Origin: Silene latifolia
Taxonomy: Eukaryota > Streptophyta > Magnoliopsida > Caryophyllales > Caryophyllaceae
DNA length: 64,000 nucleotides
Assembly: GCF_048544455.1 (NCBI RefSeq)
Contig: NC_133538.1
Coordinates: 3,998,658-4,062,657 of the forward strand
Reading direction: 5' to 3'
Positions 34,676 to 43,308 of this stretch are shown in pieces (the first letter of the stretch is position 1; every line of letters begins with the position of its first letter). The translations under genes were made by a program, and so were the position numbers. The notes under the pieces were generated by a model that saw only the letters and a list, made by a program, of their open reading frames with translations, did no database searches and was not told the origin of the DNA.

Positions 34676-35052
34676 ATGGCAACACTTATTCCATACAATC
34701 TACCCTCAAAACCCACTTTCTTCACTCTCTCCAAACCAACTACTAGAACCCCATTTTAAAGTTTTGTTCATAATCATAATAAGTTAAGACAATTACAAGT
34801 AAAACCCATGTCTTCTAAAATAGCTAAGGCAGTTGCAGAAAACAGCACAGGTCAGGAGGATGTGCTAGTAGACCCCACCAGGGTTGCTGAAGTCGTGGAT
34901 TATGATTGGACAGAAGAATGGTACCCTCTTTACTTGGCTAAGAATGTTCCCGACGATGCGCCTCTCGGTCTTACAGTCTTTCATAAGCAGCTTGTTCTCT
35001 ACCGTGATGCTGATGGTGAGTTCAGGTGCTATGAAGATCGTTGCCCTCATAG
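34676..35052 (+). other. PTC52-like exon 1
   Basis: It runs from ATG 34676 (MATLIPYNLPSKPTFF, serine/threonine-rich as in transit peptides) through stop codon 28 to CYEDRCPHR. The donor GTATCC starts at 35053 after a split Arg codon. Confidence 0.75.
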
Positions 35053-35364
35053 GTATCCTTCTCATCTGAAATTTATAACATTTTTTAGAACATTTAAACA
35101 CCAGTTTTCATTGCTGCAGTTCCACGACCGATCATATTTGTCGGTCCCATTACATATTAGTACCGATAGTTCCATATAGCGAATCATTTTCGTTGTGTTG
35201 CGCCAATGGAAGCCTCTCTGAGGTCCGTTGCAATCTGGATGCCTGCATTATGTGGAGTTTTCTTTCTTTTACTGTAATTTTGGCTATACTTTTCTGACTT
35301 CTATCCCAAATAAATTACTTGTCGAAATAAATGGTACTGGTTGATAGGTTGATGTCATATGTAG

Positions 35365-35467
35365 GTTAGCTAAGCTTTCAGAGGGGCAATTGGTTGACGG
35401 AAGGCTTGAATGTTTATACCATGGTTGGCAGTTTGAAGGCGAGGGCAAGTGTGTGAAGATACCTCAG
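35365..35467 (+). other. PTC52-like exon 2
   Basis: The acceptor is TATGTAG at 35364 and the donor is CAG/GTG at 35467. The 103 bases complete the split Arg and encode LAKLSEGQLVDGRLECLYHG and on to KCVKIPQ, the second half of the Rieske centre. Confidence 0.8.
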
Positions 35468-35565
35468 GTGCATCCCACCACATTTTCTTTAACTGCTTGT
35501 TTTCTGCAAATCTACGGTTATTTTTTTACTTGTGCAGGAGAAATAACAGTGAATTTTTGTGATAG

Positions 35566-35722
35566 CTTCCATCTGGAGCCAAAATACTGAAACAAGCTTG
35601 TTTGAAGACATATGAAGTGAGAGAATGCCAAGGAGTGGTGTGGGTTTGGATGTCTCTCACCACTCCACCAAATGCTAGGAAGATCCCTTGGTTTGAAAAC
35701 TTTGCTAGGCTAGGATTCCAGG
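35566..35722 (+). other. PTC52-like exon 3, part before the LTR insertion
   Basis: The acceptor is TGTGATAG at 35565. The frame starts LPSGAKILKQACLKTYEV and continues to WFENFARLGFQ. The element starts at 35723, directly after CCAGG, which serves as the target-site duplication. Confidence 0.8.
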
Positions 35723-36322
35723 TGATGGGGCATATTCTGCACCCGCTGACCGAGTCAACATATTGAGCAAGGTCAAAGACATTCACAGCAAGTCAACGTA
35801 TTAGACAGCCTAACCGACTCAGCTTGTCGGCCTGTCACTTGGGTCTCGGCTAAGCAACTAGCCAGCCGGGAGACATATCCGCGTACTCACATCCAAGTCC
35901 CCTCGGCATGGAGTCAACCAGGCCAGCCGGCCTGCCATGGGTCCCTCGGCCGAGGGTAGAACAGTCTTTCCACCTGCTACGCCACTTGGCCACTTGGTCA
36001 CTACGTGACAAAAGGTGAAAGTCTATAAATACTCCTCAATCCTCTTTGAGAAAACGATCTAATAATCCACAATTCACCCTAATACTCACCATAAATCTGG
36101 TATGAACTCCCTTATCTCTCTACAATACACTTTGTCAAGTAACACACAACTTAATCTCTTTAAGTTTACTGACTTGAGCGTCGGAGTGAGTACGCTCAGT
36201 ACCAAGCCGAGCCCTCAGTTTATTCATTGTTTCAGGAGAGGCCGAAAGGAAGAGTCGAGTAAAGACATCATTCACCAAGCTTACGTGGTAACAAATCCTG
36301 CTCCGGAATTACACCCGGAACA
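35723..36322 (+). repeat. E1 5' LTR
   Basis: 600 bases, TGATGGGGCATATTC to CACCCGGAACA. It matches 41075-41673 and, inverted and more distantly, the LTRs of element B. A TATA-like TCTATAAATACTCC lies near 36022. Confidence 0.9.
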
Positions 36323-36344
36323 ATTGGCGCCGAAAGGAAGAGTC
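36323..36344 (+). promoter_or_regulatory. E1 primer-binding-site remnant and deletion junction
   Basis: ATTGGCGCC follows the LTR. Element B has ATTGGCGCCGTCTGTGGGG, the expected longer form. In E1 the site runs straight into GCCGAAAGGAAGAGTCAA, a piece that also occurs inside the LTR (41592-41609), and then into integrase sequence. Confidence 0.7.
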
Positions 36345-36941
36345 AAATTCGCATACTCCTCCGTCTGCCACCCTCGGAGCAACGGGCAGGCGGAGGCAGC
36401 TAATAAAACAATATTGAACGGGTTGAAAAAGAAGGTTGAAGATCTAAAGGGAAAATGGGTTGATGAACTACCCGGCGTACTGTGGTCACTTCGAATCACC
36501 GAAAAAGAGGCAACGGGGTACAGTCCATTCCACCTAGTCTATGGGTCTGAGGCCGTCCTGCCAATTGAAGCAGCGGTGCCAACATTCAGAACGCAAACCT
36601 TTAACCCAGTCGAAAATGAGGAAGGCCTGAAAGCCTCCCTAGACTTGGTCGAATAAAGCCGAGACACGGCACGGCTTAACTTGGCAGTCTATCAAAACCA
36701 AATAAGAAGAGCATACAACCGTAGGGTCCACAAAAGAGACTTAAGAGTAGGACATCTAGTCCTAAAACAGTCAGCCGCAACCAACAAAGGAAACATCCAT
36801 GATAAAATGACGGCCAACTGGGAAGGACCCTACAAAGTAGTTGAAGAAATGAGGCCGGGGACATACCGGCTGACAGACATGGAGGGAGTGCCTCTAATGA
36901 GCCACTGGAACACAGACAACCTAAGGAAATATTTCATATAG
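36345..36941 (+). pseudogene. Ty3/gypsy Tat-type integrase, C-terminal part
   Basis: The frame shows the end of the catalytic core (SSVCHPRSNGQAEAANKTI, with the third acidic residue in GQAEAANK), then KGKWVDELPGVLWSLRIT, TGYSPFHLVYGSEAVLPIE, and the C-terminal NWEGPYKVVEEMRPGTYRLT...HWNTDNLRKYF end. One in-frame TAA lies at 36654-36656. The upstream half of integrase and all of gag, protease, reverse transcriptase and RNase H are gone, so no function is expected. Confidence 0.85.
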
Positions 36942-37850
36942 CGGCGGAGGTGTCCGAGACCGTTGTGGACACCCCAACGTGTGATTATACCTTATGAAAA
37001 GTGATCCAAGTTTTCCATCAAAATGCTTGTCCCCTCCGAAGTCACTACCAAAGTAGACGCCGCGGCCAAAGCCGGGCAGTCACTACCGAAGTATAAAAGC
37101 GTATAAGCACTGTTCAGACGCAAATCAGACGCAAATCTGACTGCCCCGGCCAATCCGGGAGTGGCAGAAGAAGCGATCAATATGTCTATAGATACGGAAA
37201 GCAGTCGAAACGTAAACTCGGTTGCCTCGGCCAAAGTCGGGAGTGACGAGGGAAACGCGATTTGCCAACAGCAGTTGATACTCGCGAAAGCGACCAACAT
37301 GCTTAGGAACGTATAAGTACGGTTGAGAAACGCAAATCTGACGCCTCGGCCAGGGCCGAGAGTGAAAGAGGAAGCGATCAACATGTCTACGATACGAACG
37401 CATTTGTCGAGCCGTAACCTCGATTGCCTCGGCCAAAGCCAGGAGTGACGGGGACACAACGACCGATACGCTAACATGTTCACAACGGCGGTTGGGAAGC
37501 GCAAATCGACGCCTCGGCCGGGCCGAGAGTGAAGGAGGAAGCGACCGACATGCCAACATGTTTAAAAACGTTAAGTACGATTGAGATACGCATTCTAAAC
37601 CGCTCGGCCAAGCCAAGGTAAAACGAAAAAAAAAAAAGCGCCCATTAATAACGAAAGAAGACAATCGAATGAAGGATTGTGATCAAAGCCCCGACCAAGC
37701 CGAGGGCAAATAAACAAACTTTATTAAACATGTTTACAGGTGATACAAAACGAAGTCGACGGCCGTCCCAATAAGGATAGCCTAAACTCAACCTACCAAG
37801 GTCTTACAAAAAAAAAAAAAAAAGAAGAAGGAACAACAAAAAGTATCACA
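36942..37850. repeat. E1 region after pol: degenerate ~165-200-bp repeats
   Basis: Blocks with GCAAATCTGACGCCTCGGCC, GAGAGTGAAAGAGGAAGCGA and CAACATGTC recur near 37130-37170, 37330-37390 and 37500-37555. A shorter CCTCGGCCAAAGCCGGGAGTGA motif is interspersed. Two A-rich runs (37624-37638, 37808-37823) follow. The reverse-strand frames here are products of the repeat. Confidence 0.5.
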
Positions 37851-40404
37851 TTGAGACAATGAAGCGCCAAAAGGATGGCGGGAGAGAAGGCTCAAAAGTT
37901 GGCCCCCGAACACCGAAGCTATCCGAAGGGCCAGGTGAGTCCGGTGACGACCGCTCGTCTCCCTATGCTCATTCTTTGCTCGCCACCGGCAGCGAAATCA
38001 TCTTTGGTGGCCGGTCCGAGAAGAAGGCTTGGCGGCTTCACGTGCCCTTGCCCTTTCACCTCCTCTCTCGGCCTCCTTCACCTTGGCATCCCGGCCGCCC
38101 TCTCCATCGCCTCCTCGGCCCTTTGCCGCCTCGCCTTCTCCGCGACCTTTGCCTCCGCAGCGGCCGCATTTTCATCAAGAAGCCTGGTCAAAATCCCGCC
38201 ACGTGAATGGGTCTTTAGGAAAGAGCTCTTTGATTACTTCCCGGTGGCATCTTCGGCCGGGTCCCGTGATCGGGCACACATGTTAGGGATGATGACAGTT
38301 TGGAGCGTCTCAATGTCCTTCTCCCTCTGGGCAAGGATAGCCTTTGTGTTCTTGTGCTCCTTCGCCTCGGTAGAATGAAGAGTCTTCCACCTCTCCTTTT
38401 GCCCAACCACGGCGTTATAGTCGCCCTCCGCTTTGTCCCGCTCCTCCCGAGCTTAGCGGCATCGGCCAAGATCTGACCTCAACCTTGGCCCTCTCGGCTA
38501 GGACCGCCTTCTCGGCGTCCTCCTTGAACTTTCGCTCGGCGAGAAATCATTTTCGCGGCCCGGAAGTCCTTCTTCGCCTTCTCGGCCTCTTGCTTAGAGG
38601 CGAGCAAGCTCAAGCCTAAGCCGTTCAAGCACGGGGCGCTTCGGCCATGACCTTTTCTTGCTCCATAATGTGAACGTCGGCTAGTTCACCACTTCGCCAA
38701 ATCTTGGACAACCTTATGCCTTCCGCCCTAATCCGGGCGGGAAGACTTCGTGGATGAGGAGTCGACGGTGACATTTTGATTGCCCGTCCGCACAGCCGCT
38801 TCTCCAATTGCCGTTCGGTGAGAGGGACAAATGGCGCGGTTGATCTACAAAAAATTCGGACAAAGCATCCATGTCAACATTCATTGACATGTCGAAAGCC
38901 CGTCATCGAATGCCTAATGAACCGGCTAAATCGAGCCATAGGTTAGATCCGTACCGCCTTGGCCTTCTTGGTTGGAGGACCCTTTTCTTTACTGCCTCGA
39001 ATAACGGCGCAGCAAGACGCCGTCTCTTTTCTCTTATTTGAAAGAGGAGGACCCTCCGCAACGGTGACCTCCTCTTCAACATCGACGACCACCACCACCG
39101 CTCCTTTTGGACCACAGGGATCAAGATTGAGTGGGTTGACGCCATTGCCGCCGTAGACGTTGTCTTTGATCCCCGGCGCACGTTCACGGCAATCTGCGCT
39201 GAGCCGCCGTCACATCCAAAGTGCCTTCAACGTTGCTCCATAAGTTCGTGAGGAGCCGGTCGCGATCACGTGGCGGGGCCTTAGGATGCGGCTCAACAAC
39301 TCTCCCGTTCTCGTCAAGTCCCAACCTCTCGAAGGACGGAGGCGGCGATTCCGGCCAAATCGGTCTGCGAAGAAACGAAGCAGGAGTTAAGTAAAAGAAA
39401 TAAACCAAAGTTCAAAAAAAGAAACATAAAAAGCAAAGATGGGCCTCACACCGACCCCACTCACCCTGTTCGAGGGCCGGTATGAGGCCGACGTGGCAGA
39501 GCAGCTCATCCTAAAGAACGATCTGCGTCGGGGGCATCCATCCCTTCGGCGTGCCATCCTTCTCAGCCTCATTGCCCGCTTTTCGTCCTCATTAAGATAG
39601 ACCTTCGAGGCGTCCATCTTAAGCTTATTCCGGGAGACGTATCTGCCATGCTCCCCTTGATTCTCGCACCGCAAATTGACGCGGCTCTGAAAGGACCGGG
39701 GCAGTGAGTAGTCCTCCGGAACCTCAACGTATACCCACCGCCCCTTCCAGTCCTTGCAAGAAGTAAGCTTAGAGACGGTGATATAACCCGGCTCAGTCTG
39801 TATACTGTACCAGCCCGGGCCGCCTAGAGTAGTCCCCCGAAGGTGGTGAAGCCGGCGAAAGAGGTTCACCGTTGGGGCCTCCCCTTTGAAAAGGCACAAC
39901 CATACAAAACCAACAATCGTCCTGATGGCCAACGGATGCAGTTGGGCCACGGCGACATTCATGGCTTTAATAATGGCAGCAACGTATTCATTCAGAGGAA
40001 ACTGGAGCCCATACTCCAGGTGTCTGATGTATACGCCGATACAACCCTCGGGAGGGCAACAGACGGCCTGACCCTCCTCAGGGATAACAATTCTATACCC
40101 CCTGCCGAAGGAGTAATGGTGTTCAAAAAGTTTAGAACCGGAGCAACTAGCGAACTTATTCGTCCAGGCACGATCAGGACTGATCGAGCAGGCATCACCG
40201 TGACCCGAAACAAGCGGCCTCTCTACGGCAGAAGGGGTCGCCTCATCATCATCATCAATACCCTCCAAATATCTCTCATCAATTTCAGGAGAAGGAGACC
40301 TGGGCCCCCCGAACCTTATCGGAGTGACGGCAAGTGGCTCCCCGCTCATCGATGATCGACAGTTCGCCCCGGCGCAAATCTGGGTCCAAAGATCGAGAAG
40401 ACAT
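37851..40404 (-). pseudogene. Antisense accessory gene of E1 (putative gypsy-type transposon protein, PF04195-like)
   Basis: Read right to left, the homologous start ATG is at 40404, as in element B (ATGTCTTCT), but the frame is soon shifted. The long open part is 40349-39387. It shows FGGPRSPSPEIDERYLEG, FASCSGSKLFEHH, IPEEGQAVCCPPEGCIGVYI, RHLEYGLQFPLNEYVAAIIK, AQLHPLAIRTIVGFVWLCLF and LTSCKDWKGRWVYVEVPEDY. The RHLEYGLxFPLN..QLHP pattern fits the plant family PF04195. An intron like that of element B begins near GGGTGAGTGGGG (about 39470). Beyond it are charged, coiled-coil-like pieces down to about 37850 in several frames. Function in the element is unknown. Confidence 0.7.
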
Positions 40405-40576
40405 GACAACAAATACTTAACAAATAAAAGTTGAAAAATTTGTTTGTTTACCTTGGAAAAGTGTTACGCCGAGTAACGCTTTGAAGACTAGAGAGAAGTT
40501 TCTTCGAAGAAAGCTAGAGAGAAGAAATTTTTTGAGAAAATGAATTTTTGGTGGCCAAAATTAGGGGCTAACTGCT

Positions 40577-40585
40577 CTATTTATA
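40577..40585 (-). promoter_or_regulatory. TATA box of the E1 antisense gene
   Basis: TATAAATAG on the minus strand lies about 170 bases before the ATG at 40404. Inverted CCAAT boxes lie upstream (near 40600-40645). Spacing and neighbours match the promoter in element B. Confidence 0.65.
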
Positions 40586-40675
40586 GAGCAAAGCCCATGA
40601 AACGGACCAATCAGGGCAAAGCCCATGAAGCGTCAACCAATCAACACCGAGCCACGTGTCAAGCATGCAGCCACA

Positions 40676-40795
40676 GAATGCCAATCGACGTATCTTCTTC
40701 AACACGCTCCTTGACAGAATGCCAATCGACGTATCTTCTTCAAAACGCTCCTTGACAGAATGTCAATCGACGTATCTTCTTCAACACGCTCCTTG
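40676..40795. repeat. 41-bp tandem repeat, 3 copies, upstream of the antisense promoter
   Basis: Units start at 40676, 40717 and 40758. Each reads GAATGCCAATCGACGTATC...CACGCTCCTTGACA with one or two changes. Element B lacks the array at the same place. Confidence 0.85.
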
Positions 40796-41074
40796 TTATT
40801 ACTTGCTAACGGCCAGCTAATCAACAAAGCAAAGACAGCACCGGTCGGGGGCAATCAAAAGAACAAACGGCACTCTCAACCTTGGTCTCGGCCAGCGCCA
40901 CTTTCTTTTCCACATAGGATGTCCGTTACACCTCCATGTGGAGGGGGGATATGGTACGGCCTGAACAGAACCAAGCCGAGGAAGAAGAAGCCGGGGAAGA
41001 AATTCAACTTGCGCAGAATACGCTCAACACTCATCGAAGGTCCATACCACGGCATAGACTACGCTGGGGCAAAT

Positions 41075-41673
41075 TGATGGGGCATATTCTGCACCCGCTG
41101 ACCGAGTCAACATATTGAGCAAGGTCAAAGACATTCACAGCAAGTCAACGTATTAGACACCCTTAACCGACTCAAATTTTGTCGGCTGTCACTGGGTCTC
41201 GGCTAAGCAACTAGCCACCGGAGACATATCCGCGTACTCACATCCAAGTCCCCTCGGCATGGAGTCAACCAGGTCAGCCGGCCTGCCATGGGTTCCTCGG
41301 CCGAGGGTAGAACAGTCTTTCCACCTGCTACGCCACTTGGCCACTTGGCCACTACGTGACAAAAGGTGAAAGTCTATAAATACTCCTCAATCCTCATTGA
41401 GAAAACGATCCAATAATCCACAATTCACCCTAATACTCACCATAAATCTGGTATAAACTCCCTTATCTCTCTACAATACACTTCGCCAAGTAACACACAA
41501 CTTAATCTCTTTAAGTTTACTGACTTGAGCGTCGGAGTGAGTACGCTCGGTACCAAGCCGAGCCCTCAGTTTGTTCATTGTTTCAGGAGAGGCCGAAAGG
41601 AAGAGTCAAGTAAAGACATCATTCACCAAGCTTACGTGGTAACAAATCCTGCTCCGGAATTACACCCGGAACA
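41075..41673 (+). repeat. E1 3' LTR
   Basis: 599 bases matching 35723-36322, with several small indels near 41160-41220. It is followed directly by coding sequence of the host gene. Confidence 0.9.
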
Positions 41674-41678
41674 CCATG

Positions 41679-42640
41679 ATATCTCAACTACGCACGAGCT
41701 TCCATATGATCACTCCATCCTTCTAGAAAACCTCATGGATCCGGCCCATATACCTATTTCTCATGACCGTACTAACTGGACGGCAAAAAGAGAAGATGCT
41801 CAACCGTTGCTTTCCAAGGTCACAGAGAGGACGGCCCGTGGATTTGCTGGCTGGTGGGGAAAGGAAAGTGACAAATCCAGGCCTAACTTTCTGCGGTTTG
41901 AAGCGCCATGTAATCTCCAGAATAACCGAGAGATATTTGATGAGAACGGAGCTAAACAATACTTTAGTGGGCTCTTCCTTTGCAGGCCATCTGGCCAGGG
42001 GAAATCCATGCTCATTGTAAGATTTGGGACAACAAAGAGATCACCACTTGCGAAATTCTTTCCGACATGGTATTTCCACCAGAATGCTAGTAAAGTGTTT
42101 GAGCAAGACATGGGCTTTCTCTCGTCTCAAAACGAGACTCTGATGAAGGAAAATGTCCCAACCAAGGAGTTGTACCTTAATTTGAAGTCATCTGACACAT
42201 GGGTTGCAGAATACAGGAAGTGGATGGACAAAGTTGGGCATGGGATGCCTTACCACTTTGGACACAAACGATCTCACTACCCGAGATACCGGCGGTTGTT
42301 GAGCATGCTCCAGCAGGCTTAGTTGCTTTGGGCCTTCGACTTCATCTCCGCAAAGGGTGGACTGGCATCAATGCATGCTCCAAACTGGGCCAACCGATAC
42401 TACAGACATGTGATTCATTGCAAAGAATGCAGGGGAGTTGTTAAGGCTTTCCAGACATGGAAAAATGTCCTTTCTGTTGTGGCTCTTTTATCGACTGGAT
42501 TTGCTATTCTTACGACAGGAAGGCAGTGGAAAACTCTGTTTTTGGTTACGACCGCTTTATGTCTGGCTGGTGTATATGCATGCTCTACCGCAATAATGTT
42601 GAATACAACAAATTTCATAAGGAATCATCGTCGAGTCTGA
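41679..42640 (+). other. PTC52-like exon 3, part after the LTR insertion
   Basis: Reads STTHELPYDHSILLENLMDP onward without further introns. It includes the iron site, RGFAGWWG and LANFFPTWY-like text (here LAKFFPTWYFHQN). A shifted stretch follows (about 42270-42350) with TAG at 42320-42322. It then continues MHAPNWANRYYRHVIHCKEC and ends RNHRRV with TGA at 42638-42640. Confidence 0.8.
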
Positions 42641-42804
42641 ACTTTCACTTGTGCCTTGAGGATTTACAGTAGGAGGGAAGTAAAAAATGCTCGTATCTAA
42701 AAAAAGTCTGAATTTGTTGCTCATATTAGTTCCTGGTGAGTTCTAATATCATTACAGAATTCTGTATTGTCCACGCAGAAAAAATTGAGATAAGTTAGTC
42801 CGAC
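42641..42804 (+). other. Probable PTC52-like 3' flank/UTR
   Basis: About 160 bases after the stop codon with no ORF. It ends in CCGAC, the target-site duplication of the copia element, and resumes at 47784. Confidence 0.5.
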
Positions 42805-42831
42805 TGTTGAAGTGTGAGACTTTTCTGGAGT

Positions 42832-42892
42832 GTTCTAGAAGGTTCCAGTATATTCTAGAATAATGTAGAAACATCTAGAATGTTCTAGAATA
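42832..42892 (+). promoter_or_regulatory. Heat-shock-element-like cluster in the copia LTR
   Basis: TTCtaGAAggTTC (42833-42845) and GAAtgTTCtaGAA (42878-42890) are three-block heat shock elements. Further TTCTAGAA copies lie between and after them. The cluster is repeated in the 3' LTR from about 47353. In Arabidopsis ONSEN/COPIA78 such LTR elements confer heat activation; activity here is inferred. Confidence 0.6.
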
Positions 42893-43094
42893 CTCATGTA
42901 CATACTAGAATAATCTAGAAGAGTCTAGAAGGGTCTAGAAGAGACATGAATGTTCTAGGCGTGTGTAGAGAAACCTAGAATATTCTAGAGATATCTTGTA
43001 TGTGTAGAAGAGTCTAGAGGCTTACAAGTCTAGGTCACTCTAGAATGCTCTATTCTAGAGAATTCTAAGAATGTGGGAGAAGGAGGAGGAGCAC

Positions 43095-43103
43095 TATAAA
43101 TAG
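43095..43103 (+). promoter_or_regulatory. TATA box of copia LTR
   Basis: TATAAATAG follows a GGAGGAGGAGCAC stretch about 200 bases after the HSE-like cluster and about 160 bases before the LTR end. Confidence 0.7.
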
Positions 43104-43265
43104 AGGTCCTCCCCTCCCATTTTGGTGTATCCAGAATTCACAACAAATCAATACAAAAAACTAATTCCTTCAAACTAAACTCCAACTAATCAACCTTCAA
43201 CTAATCAACTAAACAAACAACTAATCTCCACTTTACTTCCTATACTCCCCCCATACACCAACAAG

Positions 43266-43277
43266 TGGTATCAGAGC
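43266..43277 (+). promoter_or_regulatory. Primer-binding site of copia element
   Basis: TGGTATCAGAGC two bases after the LTR, matching the 3' end of initiator tRNA-Met. Confidence 0.9.
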
Positions 43278-43308
43278 TCTAAAGATCTTAGGGCAACAAA
43301 ATAAAACT

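Larger units (their letters stand above)
35723..41673 (+). mobile_element. E1: Tat-lineage (Retand-like) LTR element inside PTC52
   Basis: The LTRs 35723-36322 and 41075-41673 have TG...CA ends. The flanking 5-mers are ccagg (35718-35722) and ccatg (41674-41678), one mismatch. Removing the element and one copy makes the host frame read GFQ-DISTTHEL. The primer-site-like ATTGGCGCC follows the 5' LTR, and GCTGGGGCAAAT precedes the 3' LTR. Only the integrase C-terminal part of pol remains (36345-36941). An antisense accessory gene occupies about 40585 down to 37850. Antisense extra ORFs between pol and the 3' LTR are known for the Tat lineage (e.g. Grande, Retand). Confidence 0.9.
34676..42640 (+). 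pseudogene. PTC52: PTC52-like Rieske oxygenase (PAO/ACD1-like family), disrupted
   Basis: The family comprises chloroplast inner-envelope Rieske mononuclear iron oxygenases; PTC52 is linked to protochlorophyllide handling. Exons: 34676-35052, 35365-35467, and 35566-35722 continued at 41679-42640, with GT-AG junctions in phase. Visible: a transit-peptide-like start; the Rieske ligands CPH (exon 1) and CLYHGW (exon 2); KTYEVRECQGVVWVWM; the iron site ENLMDPAHIPISH (D-X2-H-X4-H); and near the C-terminus HCKECRGVVKAFQTW (a CXXC typical of this subgroup) with a hydrophobic tail. Breaks: an in-frame TAA at 34757-34759 (codon 28), a 5.95 kb LTR element in the coding sequence, and a frame change at about 42270-42350 giving a TAG. 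An in-frame ATG at 34808 would skip the transit peptide. PAO or another family member is less likely given EWYPLYL..DVPDDAPLG-like text. Confidence 0.85.
42805..43263 (+). repeat. Copia 5' LTR
   Basis: 459 bases starting TGTTGAAGTGTGAGAC and ending CCATACACCAACA. Its first half is dominated by TTCTAGAA motifs. A TATAAATAG box lies at 43095-43103. Confidence 0.95.

Noticed and set aside
36992..37664. Two long minus-strand ORFs in E1
   Set aside because: They cover a degenerate repeat (CCTCGGCCAAAG-type units) and overlap each other in different frames; no recognisable protein.
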